This document shows positions 31,828 to 41,404 of a DNA stretch of 64,000 nucleotides, piece after piece. The stretch comes from SMWN01 sp965221455. GTDB lineage: Bacteria > Pseudomonadota > Gammaproteobacteria > Eutrophobiales > Eutrophobiaceae. The stretch lies in assembly GCA_965221455.1 (NCBI GenBank), contig OZ244890.1:1984001-2048000 (forward strand), written 5' to 3'. A model generated the notes under the pieces. The model searched no databases. It was not told where the DNA came from and saw nothing but the letters and a program-made list of their open reading frames with translations. Position 1 is the first letter of the stretch. Each line of letters starts with the position of its first letter. The position numbers and the translations under genes are program-made.

Positions 31828-34800
31828 ATGCTGACAAAACGACTTAAACGCAGCACGACATGGCTCAACAAGTGGCACCACCAAAATACTCACGCAGACC
31901 GCTGCGCCACCGGGCACTGGCGCAATCTGTCCATGACCGAACGCGCAGCATGCGTGAGCGTGGATGGAGGGAGTGCCCGACATAAGGTTCTGCATCGTCT
32001 GACGCATGGATGCCGTCCGCAGGTCCACGGCAAGGTAGCAGGCTGGAACCGCCGCTTAAGCGAGGCGTTGACGGCAGCCATGGCTGCCGTCGCCCTGATG
32101 ACGGCATGGGCAAGCCCGGCGGCACGGGCGCAGGATGCGCTTCCGGACAGTTTTCGGACAGTGGGGGCACCCGCCAATTACATCATCCCGGATATTGGCG
32201 GTAGCGGGCACACGTATAATCTGGGCGGCGGTCTTCAGATCCGCTCCGCAGATGGTGACGGCATCTCCAATTTTGCCTACCTGAACGGGAACAACAACAC
32301 CCAAGTCGGCAACAAAGTGGTCACCGTGCCGTGGTTCGTGTTTAGAGACCATGTCCACGACGATCATAGTGGTACTGCGAGTACAGGGGGATTAGGTTCA
32401 AATAGCCCCCCCGTGGGCGACAACTGGTTCTTTAGAGGGGGGCACTCCCCCTTCGACTGCAGCACAGATGACAGCATTACAGGCGATATCGTAACCGAGT
32501 TTTGCCAGTTTAATTTCACTTTTTCAGGAGACAACGCCGGCTCCTCTCGTCATAGACGCGTCGCCCGCCGAGTGCGCAACCCAAGACTGGACGTCACGGT
32601 CACCGTCTATGACGCAGACGGGCAGGCATTCACCGCCAGCTGCCGTAGAAACAACACCAACCCGTTGGCCTTTATCATGCCTTCCGGCACCGGCACGAGC
32701 CTGGTGACCCAGAATGACACGCTGGAAAACAACGCCCGCTGCCATACCCCGCAAACCTTAGTCAGTGCACACGGCGCAGGCAGAATCGCCGCAGCCAGTC
32801 TAAATACCGCGTTCAATGCCCCGATGTACGCAGAAGCACCGGATACGGCATCGTACACCTACACCGGGACAATCAATAATGAGACGCTGACGACCCGGCG
32901 GACGTGCAGTGTCGTCATCGTCGGCGAAAGCGGCCCGAACACTCCCTGCCCGGAAGGCACCAATCCGGTCCTATACCCGAATTCCGGGATTCCGACCGGC
33001 GGGTGGACTCAGATAGGCATGTCGGAGATTATCAGCCCGACCACGCTGAAGGTGTGGTATGACCGGCAGTCAGGACCCCTCAACTTGTCGTTCCCTTTCC
33101 GAACCACCCTACTCGGGGCGTTCCCGGCCTTCGCCAACTTCCTCGCCGCCTGGAATGCGGGCGACAACGACTGGCACAACCCGTTTACCGGGGGCGTCAC
33201 CACTATTCCGGGACCGGGACGGGTGTTTTCACTTTCGAATAACGCCACTTTCGATACGATTCATTGTATGAATGACGGCGCAATTTTGCAAGCCGCAAAC
33301 TCCACAAACAGATTCACCCTGGGGTATGATGGCTTTCCTGCTATGCGTACCCTGTGTCAATCCACCCCTTACGCCCTCACCAAGCAGTCTGTGGCTGCGA
33401 TGAGTTCTTTAATAGACTACAACGACGGCTGGAGCGCCTGGAGTGCGGGCAATAATATCACCGACAAGAACCAGACACGCACCTGTAATGCCGGGACGGG
33501 CAACCATTGTGCCAATGCCTACGGCACCGACACCACCAACCACGGGCAAACCGAGGCCCGCCCGAGTAGGACTTTCTGGCGCAACTATCTCGTCGACGGC
33601 CCGGCCGGGTATACCGATGCAACGGAAAGAAACGGGGCTGACGTCAGAGGCGTAGACCTCCCTCGCAACAACAGCAATGGTCGACTACAAGTCACGAATA
33701 TTTATTTTCGCGGAGGCGCTGTTACGCCCCCATCTCTATACATCACCACCGACCAGGCAACCCCGAGCACCGGCACACTCCTCGAAAATATAAGCCTGAA
33801 GTCCGGCCTGTCCCGTCCGAACTCCTCATGGACCGCTATCCCGGGGCCGGGTGTCGTGTTTTACCGACCGTCCGCCAACAACGGCGTGGTCTTATTGGAC
33901 ACTTCATGTAACGCCAGCGGTGATTTAAGAGTGCGCTCAGGGACCACGACCGACACCGAACAAACCGTACAAGCCAACTCGCCGCTGTGCAATATCGGGG
34001 CAAGTGCCGCAGCCATCACCAAACAAGCCATCGGTGCGCTGAGTGCCACCGACAACTATATTCATGATGCGACGCTCGTGTCATTAGGCGCCATCCAGGA
34101 CAGTACCCCCAACACCCCGGCCAATGTCGGCGATATCCTGACCGCCGGTGCGCCGAGTCATCCCGGGTTGACCGTCAATGCCAGTGCCTGGCAATGGCAA
34201 CGCTGCACCACTCAAAACTGTAGCAGTGCAACAGCTATCAGCCCGGGCGGCACGGCGGCAACCTACACGGTACAAGCGGCGGACCAGGGCAACTGGCTGC
34301 GGGTGCGGGTCACCCAGGGCGGGGATTTCAACGACACCCTGTTCTCCAATAGCGTACAGGCTGACCGTCGCGGAGCCATCGGCACACTCACCGGTACTGC
34401 CCGAGTCGGCGGCACGCTGACGGCGGGGTCGGTCACCGACCCGGACGCATCACCCAATACCGATGTCGGGACCATTACCCATGAATGGCAGACCGCGACC
34501 GCCTCGGCGGGACCGTTTACCGCCGCACCGGGGACCAACAATACCGCCACGTACACCATTGCATCAGACCAATCACAAATAGGCAGTTGGTTGCGCGTGA
34601 TGGCGAGTTATCCGAATGCGGGAGGCGGCAGCTTGACGTCCGACCCGGTAGGCCCGGTGGCGGGTGTGCGGGTGTCGCCGACCGCGCTGAATGTGACCGA
34701 GGGCAGCAGCACTGGCTATGGGCTGGTGCTGGGCACCCGACCGACGGTGGCGGTGACGATTGCCGTGAGCAGTGACAATGCCGCGGTGACCGTGAGCCCC

Positions 34801-37626
34801 GCGACCCTGACCTTTAGCACAGTCAACTGGAATGCCGCCCAAACCGTGAGCGTGACGGGTGCTGAAGACGCGAATGCGACCAACGAACGCGGCGTACAAC
34901 TGACCCATGCGGTGAGCGGCGGTGATGCGAACTATGCCGGGCTGACGCCGCCCCCCGTGACCGTGAATGTCGCGGATAACGATGCCAACGTGATTGTGAG
35001 TACGACCACGCTGGCGGTCAATGAGGGCGAGACCAACGAGTATACGCTGCGCCTGAATACCCTGCCGACGCACGCGGTCACGATTAGCGTGAGCAGTAAT
35101 AATCCCGCCGTGACCGCAACCGCATCGCTGACCTTTACCAGGAATAACTGGAATCAGGCGCAGACGGTGACGGTGACGGGTGCCGAGGACAATAACAGGA
35201 CCAGCGAGAGCGGTGTGCAACTGAGTCATGCGCTGAGCAGCAGCGATACGCGCTATGCCGGGGTGAACTCGCCCCCTGTGACCGTGAATGTCACGGATAA
35301 CGACGCGCCGGGCGTGACCATGAGTACGACCACGCTGGCGGTCCTGGAAGGCGAGACCGGCGAGTATACGCTGCGCTTGAATACCCTACCGACGCACGCG
35401 GTCACGATTAGCGTGACCAGTGACAATGCTGCGGTGACCGTGACCTCACCACTGACCTTTACCACAGTCAATTGGAATGCCGCCCAAACCGTGACCGTGA
35501 CGGCTGTTGAGGACGCGAATACGACCAGCGAAAGCGTGCAACTGAGTCATGCGCTGAGCAGCGCTGATACGGGCTATGCCGGGGTGACGCCGCTCGCCGT
35601 GACCGTGAGTGTCACGGATAACGGCGCGGCGGGTATCGTCGTGAGTCCGCCCGCGCTGGTGCTCAATGAGGGCGAGACTGTCGAGTTTACGGTAAGGTTG
35701 GCGACTGAACCGACAGGGTCGGTGGAAATTTTCTCTATAGGAAGCAGCAATAGAAATGCTGCGACCGTGAGTCCGATCAGCCTGACCTTTACCACCCGCC
35801 AATGGAACATCCCGCAGACGGTAACGGTGACTGCTGTTGAGGATGACGATGTAGATGATGAGACGGTGGCGCTGAATTTTCCGGATGTCGGCAGCGGCGA
35901 CGGAGCTTACGACTCGGTTGTGTTTCCCGGTCCAGCCATCACCATAACAGATAACGATATGGTGGGTGTTACGCTGAGTCCGACCACGTTGACTGTGACT
36001 GAGGGACTCACGGCGACCTATACCATCCGACTGGGTAGCCGACCATCGGCGACCGTGAGCATTTTCCCGCAAACCTTCAATGCCGATGTGGCGACGGTGA
36101 GTCCGGCGACCCCGTCCAGCCTGGACTTTAGCACGAGCAACTGGAATATGCCGCAGAGGGTGACGGTAATGGCTATTGAGGACGCTGATACGAACCACGA
36201 GAGCGTGCAACTGACCCATGCGGTGCGCAGCAGCGATGCGACCTATGCCGCGCTGACCCCGCCCGCCGTGACCGTGAATGTCACGGATAACGACACGGCG
36301 GGCGTGACCGTGAGTCTGAACGTGCTGGCGGTCAATGAAGGTGAGACCGGCGAGTATGGTTTAAGCCTGTCTACCCTACCGACGGCGCCGGTGACGATTA
36401 GCGTGAGCAATCCCGATGACACAGCGGTGACCCTTAGTGCCACCTCACTGACCTTTACCACAGACAACTGGAACAGTGTCCAGACGGTGACGGTGAGTGG
36501 TGTTGAGGACACTGATGCGAACGACGAGACCGTGCAACTCACGCATACAGCGACCAGTACCGACCCCGGCTACAATGGGGCTGCCGTGACGATAAGTGCG
36601 GTGGCGGTGATGGTGGATGATGATGAGACGGCGGGCGTGACCGTGAGTCCGACCACGCTGGCGGTCGGTGAAGCTGGCAGTGGCACCTATACACTGGCGT
36701 TGACCAAGCGACCGACCGTGCCGGTGACGCTTAACGTGAGCAATCCCGATGCCACTGCAGTGACCCTCAGTGCCACCTCACTGACGTTTACCACAGACAA
36801 CTGGAACAGTGTCCAGACAGTGACCGTGAGTGGTGTTGAGGATACGGATACAGACCACGAGACCGTGCAACTCACGCATATGGCGACAAGCACAGATGCC
36901 GACTATGCCAGTGGCGTGACGATAGACTCCGTCGCTGTGACCTTGAATGATAACGACACGCCGGGCGTGGCTGTGAGTACCACGACACTGACAGTCCATG
37001 AGCGTGGTGGGACCGGTATGTATACACTGCGCCTGAATACCCCACCGACGGAAGCAGTGACGATTAGCGTGACCCATTCCAATGCCGCTGCTGCGACGGT
37101 GAGTCCCACCTCACTGATGTTTAGTGCCACCGACTGGAATACCGCCAAAACCATCACCGTGACGGGAGTGGAAGACGCTGATACAGACGACGAGACCGTG
37201 CAACTCACGCATACGGTGACCAGTACCGACACCACCTATCGTACCGTCACGGCGGCCACCGTAACCGTGACGGTGACGGAGACAGCGGCGGTGAGTCTTG
37301 ATGTCGATGGCAGCGGCGGTGATCCTAACCAGAGTGACGGACTCTTGCTGGGCCGCTACCTGTTTGGTATTCGTGATGCGGCGGGCTTGCTTGATACGAT
37401 TCCGGGGAGTCCCTCGTTCAATGCGGTCACGGCGAATATTGCGGGGGCTTTCGCCAGCGGTCGTCTTGACGTGGATGGCAGCGGCGGTGATCCCAACCAG
37501 AGTGATGGTCTTTTGCTGGGCCGCTATCTGTTTGGTATTCGCGATACGGTGGGCCTGCTTGATACCATTCCGGGCAATCCATCGTTCAATGCGGTCAGGA
37601 CGAATATCGAGGCACTCTTGCAGTAG
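31828..37626 (+). CDS. giant secreted adhesin-like protein 2 (paralogue of giant protein 1)
   Basis: A 1932-residue paralogue of the 21324-27146 product. An N-terminal extension (MLTKR...MTERAACVS) precedes a signal peptide ending near residue 101 (SPAARA|QD). Residues about 102-530 form a domain absent from protein 1, with many Gly/Asn and scattered Cys; I do not recognise it. One TSP1-like module follows (WSAWSAGNNITDKNQTRTC), then Ig-like stretches, the same eight ~105-residue beta repeats and the same two dockerin-like repeats. The C-terminal part is almost identical to protein 1, so duplication or gene conversion is recent. No anchor is visible. Confidence 0.85.
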   Translation: MLTKRLKRSTTWLNKWHHQNTHADRCATGHWRNLSMTERAACVSVDGGSARHKVLHRLTHGCRPQVHGKVAGWNRRLSEALTAAMAAVALMTAWASPAARAQDALPDSFRTVGAPANYIIPDIGGSGHTYNLGGGLQIRSADGDGISNFAYLNGNNNTQVGNKVVTVPWFVFRDHVHDDHSGTASTGGLGSNSPPVGDNWFFRGGHSPFDCSTDDSITGDIVTEFCQFNFTFSGDNAGSSRHRRVARRVRNPRLDVTVTVYDADGQAFTASCRRNNTNPLAFIMPSGTGTSLVTQNDTLENNARCHTPQTLVSAHGAGRIAAASLNTAFNAPMYAEAPDTASYTYTGTINNETLTTRRTCSVVIVGESGPNTPCPEGTNPVLYPNSGIPTGGWTQIGMSEIISPTTLKVWYDRQSGPLNLSFPFRTTLLGAFPAFANFLAAWNAGDNDWHNPFTGGVTTIPGPGRVFSLSNNATFDTIHCMNDGAILQAANSTNRFTLGYDGFPAMRTLCQSTPYALTKQSVAAMSSLIDYNDGWSAWSAGNNITDKNQTRTCNAGTGNHCANAYGTDTTNHGQTEARPSRTFWRNYLVDGPAGYTDATERNGADVRGVDLPRNNSNGRLQVTNIYFRGGAVTPPSLYITTDQATPSTGTLLENISLKSGLSRPNSSWTAIPGPGVVFYRPSANNGVVLLDTSCNASGDLRVRSGTTTDTEQTVQANSPLCNIGASAAAITKQAIGALSATDNYIHDATLVSLGAIQDSTPNTPANVGDILTAGAPSHPGLTVNASAWQWQRCTTQNCSSATAISPGGTAATYTVQAADQGNWLRVRVTQGGDFNDTLFSNSVQADRRGAIGTLTGTARVGGTLTAGSVTDPDASPNTDVGTITHEWQTATASAGPFTAAPGTNNTATYTIASDQSQIGSWLRVMASYPNAGGGSLTSDPVGPVAGVRVSPTALNVTEGSSTGYGLVLGTRPTVAVTIAVSSDNAAVTVSPATLTFSTVNWNAAQTVSVTGAEDANATNERGVQLTHAVSGGDANYAGLTPPPVTVNVADNDANVIVSTTTLAVNEGETNEYTLRLNTLPTHAVTISVSSNNPAVTATASLTFTRNNWNQAQTVTVTGAEDNNRTSESGVQLSHALSSSDTRYAGVNSPPVTVNVTDNDAPGVTMSTTTLAVLEGETGEYTLRLNTLPTHAVTISVTSDNAAVTVTSPLTFTTVNWNAAQTVTVTAVEDANTTSESVQLSHALSSADTGYAGVTPLAVTVSVTDNGAAGIVVSPPALVLNEGETVEFTVRLATEPTGSVEIFSIGSSNRNAATVSPISLTFTTRQWNIPQTVTVTAVEDDDVDDETVALNFPDVGSGDGAYDSVVFPGPAITITDNDMVGVTLSPTTLTVTEGLTATYTIRLGSRPSATVSIFPQTFNADVATVSPATPSSLDFSTSNWNMPQRVTVMAIEDADTNHESVQLTHAVRSSDATYAALTPPAVTVNVTDNDTAGVTVSLNVLAVNEGETGEYGLSLSTLPTAPVTISVSNPDDTAVTLSATSLTFTTDNWNSVQTVTVSGVEDTDANDETVQLTHTATSTDPGYNGAAVTISAVAVMVDDDETAGVTVSPTTLAVGEAGSGTYTLALTKRPTVPVTLNVSNPDATAVTLSATSLTFTTDNWNSVQTVTVSGVEDTDTDHETVQLTHMATSTDADYASGVTIDSVAVTLNDNDTPGVAVSTTTLTVHERGGTGMYTLRLNTPPTEAVTISVTHSNAAAATVSPTSLMFSATDWNTAKTITVTGVEDADTDDETVQLTHTVTSTDTTYRTVTAATVTVTVTETAAVSLDVDGSGGDPNQSDGLLLGRYLFGIRDAAGLLDTIPGSPSFNAVTANIAGAFASGRLDVDGSGGDPNQSDGLLLGRYLFGIRDTVGLLDTIPGNPSFNAVRTNIEALLQ

Positions 37627-37833
37627 TGGCTGCATGGACAGCATAGACGCTCACTGCACCGGCTTTTCTTGCCACTTGTGCATGGCTAAACTCGGGAAAG
37701 CTGAGGCACAGGCACTAACAACCCCCTCCCCCCTGCGGGGTACTCCCCCTTGGCAGGGGGAGAGCTTTTAGGGCGGGAAATGCTTTTACTGTCACTCAAC
37801 TTTGCCAGCTACTTAACTCCCCTCCTTGTCAAG
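37627..37833 (+). repeat. duplicated trailer segment, copy 2
   Basis: Matches 27147-27338 up to CTCAACTTTG, then runs into a type P1 palindrome (from 37817) that is split by the IS at 37837. Confidence 0.85.
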
Positions 37834-38299
37834 GAGTGTAGTGGTCTAATAAATCCGTACTAGGTGATAGGTGATGAAATCACATACTCATGGAGGTACG
37901 GCTCATGACAAAAGAACGAAAACACTTTACACCTGAGTTTAAACAAGATGCTGCCTTGTCTGGTAGTAGACCAGGACTACAGCATCAAAGAAGCCTGTCC
38001 AGTTGAGCAATTAAGCACGCACTATCGTCAAAGTGACGGCGATGATTGTCAGTAGCCAGCAGGGCTTATCGCAACAGTCACCTCGTCATTCCTGCGGAAG
38101 CAGGAATCCAGGTGCTGATTGCAACTCGTCTGAATTGCTTCGCTAAAGCTCTCCCCCTGCCAGGGGGGAGTACCCCGCAGGGGGAGGGGGTTGCAGGGTG
38201 GAGGGAATGACGACTTACAACATCACCACAAACAATACAGACATTACCGCAACCGGCTTCCAGCATTCCATGTGACCGCTTGAAAGCATCAACCCCTGC

Positions 38300-38521
38300 C
38301 GTCATTGCGAGCAAAGCGAAGCAATCCAGTAAACTTTAAAGATAAGCCAGGATACCTTGAGATATTTGAAGATATGCAAAATGCCATTGCCAGAGAAAAA
38401 CAGATTAAAGCTGGCTCCCGCAAAAAGAAACTTGCCCTGATTGAAAAACATAACCCGAAATGGAACGATTTATATGAAGATATTGTTTAATCTGGATTGC
38501 TTCGCTTCGCTCGCAATGACG
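38300..38521 (+). repeat. 222-bp GIY-YIG-tail element, copy 7 (frame intact)
   Basis: Inverted repeats at 38300-38329 and 38492-38521 (one mismatch). The frame is open from 38305 with AIAREKQIKAGSRKKKLALI and no internal stop, like copy 2. Confidence 0.9.
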
Positions 38522-38969
38522 GTGCTGATCGTCACGCAATCCACGGTGCAACGTCCCAACCAGGTTGGGTGTGGTGACGTATGTCCCGGTCGGGACACGG
38601 TGGCTGTATTTAGCCCTGGTCATGGATTTGTATGCCCTGCGTATTGCCTATGAATCCAGAGCTAAACCCAGGGGATTGATGTATCACTCTGACCAGGGAA
38701 CTCATTACACCAGCCGTGCTTTTCAGCAACTGCTTTGGCGATATCATATCAAGCAGAGTATGAGCCATCGAGGTAACTGTTGGGACAATGCCCCAATGGA
38801 ACGCTGTTTTAGAAGTTTTAAATCGGCATGGATGCCGAAGACCTTCTATTCATCTTACGCACAAGCTGAACACGACATTATGCAATATATCAAATATCAC
38901 AATCATCATAAGGAGCATCGCTATATTGTGTATCTAACACCGGTTGACGCTGAGAAACAAATCGCATGA
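38522..38969 (+). pseudogene. IS3-family OrfB remnant in U4
   Basis: Frame open from 38565; reads VTYVPVGTRWLYLALVMDLY, AYESRAKPRGLMYHSDQGTH, CWDNAPMERCFRSFKSAW and ends YLTPVDAEKQIA. As in U3 the stretch between MDLY and AYESR is deleted and the N-terminus is missing. Confidence 0.85.
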
Positions 38970-39046
38970 AAACAACCTATCGACTGGTACGGAAATACCG
39001 GACCACTTTAGAGGGGTGCCCCGCAGGGGCGGGGTGGCTGTTTTTC

Positions 39047-39311
39047 AAGCTCCGCGCTTCCTGCACCACTACCCCGTCATTCTCGCGCAAGCGGGAATCT
39101 ATAAGACGCAAAAAAATACACAACTTCTGCGAGGACATATTTTTCGCGGGAATGACGATGTTCAGTCATTTTATTAAGCGGCTTTTCTTTCCACCCATGT
39201 GCACTACTAAACTCAGGAAAGCGTAAGGCAGGCACCAGGCCTTCGTTTTTCTGGATCCCCGCTTTCGCGGGAATGACGATTTTACTGTCACTCAACTTTG
39301 TCGGCTAACTC
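39047..39311. repeat. palindromic repeat cluster and third partial trailer copy
   Basis: Contains CGTCATTCTCGCGCAAGCGG-type and GCGGGAATGACG palindromes (about 39089-39160 and 39252-39278). A degenerate match to the giant-gene trailer (about 39182-39235) is followed by an exact 35-nt match to its end (39280-39314). No gene is supported. Confidence 0.7.
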
Positions 39312-39357
39312 ACTCCCCTCCTTGTCAAGGAGGGGTGCCCCGCAGGGGCGGGGTGGT
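39312..39357. repeat. intact P1 palindromic repeat
   Basis: CTCCCCTCCTTGTCAAGGAG then GGGTGCCCCGCAGGGGCGGGG. It is the unoccupied version of the U4 target and a relative of the in-gene copy at 21542. From 39358 to 39541 I see no gene. Confidence 0.85.
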
Positions 39358-39541
39358 TGAGCATTGCACATCACAGGTACCGGCAACAGCGCGTATATTT
39401 TCTCAGGCGACCGGCGGACGATAATCATTTGATGAGATCACAACTCGGGTGGTGGTTCAGGTTTTGGGGGCAGGTCACAGTTACTGTAGGAAAATGGATT
39501 GCTTGAGATTGGTTTCTCTGGCATAGGGCCGTTTGTTATAT

Positions 39542-39808
39542 TTATGGAGCAGAAACAATCTCATCATTAGTTGATCCCGAGCCTGAACAGAATTCCCCTA
39601 CCGAGCCGCCCCATTGATTCTTTTCGTAAATCTTCGTAAATACTTCTTCGGTGGTTTTATTGCGATTCTGTTGTTGTTCCTTAAGTCGCATAAAGCGTCT
39701 ATAGTGCTCAAGCAGAAATGGGGGTAGCAACTTGCGGATGAGTGACTTCACGGGTTTTAACACTCTTCCCAGGACTAACCGGGTATTAGTCGCCATCATT
39801 GAATCCAT
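39542..39808 (-). pseudogene. truncated class I methyltransferase, N-terminus only
   Basis: 88 residues starting MDSMMATNTRLVLGRVLKP. It contains TEEVFTKIYEKNQWGGSVGE and SGSGSTNDEIV, which I associate with the N-terminal lead of a family of SAM-dependent methyltransferases; the SAM-binding domain itself is missing. It ends abruptly at the border of the repeat region, so it is probably a core-side gene cut by rearrangement. An alternative is a short standalone protein. Confidence 0.55.
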
Positions 39809-39834
39809 ACAAGCAGGACATTATTAAAACAAGG

Positions 39835-41352
39835 TCATGCCTGCTTGCGTTGTAATATTATTTTTTGCCATTCTTCTGGTCCAGTTTTATGAACGGCATT
39901 GCCGTTGACATCAACTGCAACCGTGACAGGCATGTCTCTAACCTCAAATTCATGTACGGCTTCCATGCCCAGCTCCGGAAAGGCGATAACCTTTGCATCT
40001 GTAATGGCTTTTGATACGAGATACGCGGCACCGCCGACGGCCATTAAATAAATAGCTTTATGTTTTTTTATTGTCTCTACAGTTGCAGCTCCGCGTTCCG
40101 CCTTGCCAACCATGCCCATGAGTCCGGTTTTATCCAGCATCATTTCTGTAAATTTATCCATGCGTGTCGCTGTTGTTGGTCCTGCAGGGCCGACAACTTC
40201 TCCGTGCACAGGATCAACGGGTCCGACGTAGTAAATAAAACGGTTTGTGAAATCCAGTCCTTTCGGTAGCGGCTCACCTTTCGTTATCAGATCCTGTATA
40301 CGTTTATGCGCAGCATCTCTTCCTGTCAGCATTTTTCCGGACAACAGTATGGTTTCCCCTGGTCGCCAGGTCGCGATTTCACTACGCATGACGGAATCAA
40401 GATTCACTCGCCTTGCAGAAGGTCCCACATCCCAGGTGATATTAGGCCAGTCATCCAGTCCCGGTGGCGTTTGTAAAGCAGCTCCTGATCCATCCAATAC
40501 AAAATGTGCATGGCGGGTAGCTGCACAGTTTGGAATCATGGCCACAGGTTTATTTGCCGCGTGTGTGGGAAAGTCCATGATTTTAACATCGAGAACGGTT
40601 GTTAAACCGCCAAGACCCTGTGCGCCGATACCAAGATCATTCACAGCATCGAAGATCTGCAAACGTAATTCTTCAGCACGGTTTTGTGGGCCGCGTGCCC
40701 TGAGTTCATGAATATCGATAGATTGCATGAGCGATTCTTTGGCGAGCACCATGGCTTTCTCAGCGGTGCCGCCAATGCCGATACCCAACATACCGGGAGG
40801 GCACCAGCCGGCACCCATGGTTGGAACGGTTTGTACGACCCAGTCAACAATGTTATCTGACGGATTTAGCATGACGAATTTTGCTTTTGCTTCCGAGCCG
40901 CCGCCTTTAGCCGCGATTTGTACATCCACGGTATCACCCTCCACGATCTCCATATGAATCACAGCAGGTGTGTTGTCTCCGGTATTTTTTCGAGCACCAG
41001 CGGGATCGGCGAGGATGGAAGCACGCAGGACATTATCAGGATGCCGATATGCACGGCGCACGCCTTCATTAATCATATCGATGATATTTATCTCGGCATG
41101 CCATTGAACATTCATGCCCACTTTAACAAACACGGTGACAATTCCGGTATCTTGACAAATGGGGCGATGACCTTCAGCACACATGCGAGAGTTAATCAAA
41201 ATCTGCGCCATGGCATCTTTAGCCGCTTTTGATTCCTCTTTCTCGTAGGCTGCATATACCGCCTGGATAAAATCAACAGGGTGATAGAACGAGATGAATT
41301 GCAGGGCATCTGCAACGCTATCAATTAAATCCTGTTGTTTGATGACGGTCAT
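39835..41352 (-). CDS. fumA: fumarate hydratase class I ([4Fe-4S])
   Basis: Single-chain, oxygen-sensitive fumarase of 505 residues, converting fumarate to malate in the TCA cycle. The N-terminal alpha-type domain has the cluster cysteines in CQDTGIVTVF (about 66), in GWCPPGMLGIGIGG (about 186) and in IPNCAATRH (about 275). The C-terminal beta-type domain (about 330-500) includes GPTTATRMD. It is 52 nt after dapE on the same strand, and may share transcription. The symbol follows E. coli FumA/FumB; which paralogue cannot be told. Confidence 0.95.
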   Translation of the reverse strand: MTVIKQQDLIDSVADALQFISFYHPVDFIQAVYAAYEKEESKAAKDAMAQILINSRMCAEGHRPICQDTGIVTVFVKVGMNVQWHAEINIIDMINEGVRRAYRHPDNVLRASILADPAGARKNTGDNTPAVIHMEIVEGDTVDVQIAAKGGGSEAKAKFVMLNPSDNIVDWVVQTVPTMGAGWCPPGMLGIGIGGTAEKAMVLAKESLMQSIDIHELRARGPQNRAEELRLQIFDAVNDLGIGAQGLGGLTTVLDVKIMDFPTHAANKPVAMIPNCAATRHAHFVLDGSGAALQTPPGLDDWPNITWDVGPSARRVNLDSVMRSEIATWRPGETILLSGKMLTGRDAAHKRIQDLITKGEPLPKGLDFTNRFIYYVGPVDPVHGEVVGPAGPTTATRMDKFTEMMLDKTGLMGMVGKAERGAATVETIKKHKAIYLMAVGGAAYLVSKAITDAKVIAFPELGMEAVHEFEVRDMPVTVAVDVNGNAVHKTGPEEWQKIILQRKQA

Positions 41353-41404
41353 GGTTTTCTTGTGAAGAATTCCAGGGTTAATGTTTGGCCATAGTGTAAT
41401 ACGA

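Larger units (their letters stand above)
37837..39010 (+). mobile_element. IS3-derived composite element U4 with target duplication
   Basis: 1174 bp with imperfect inverted tips: left TGTAGTGGTCTAATAAATCC, right end (complement) TAAAGTGGTCCGGTATTTCC. GAG at 37834-37836 is repeated at 39011-39013, the 3-bp duplication expected of the IS3 family. The target is a P1 palindrome; joining the flanks recreates the intact copy at 39312-39357. Contents match U3: frameshifted OrfA (ATG 37905), palindromes, one 222-bp element, OrfB remnant. Confidence 0.92.
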
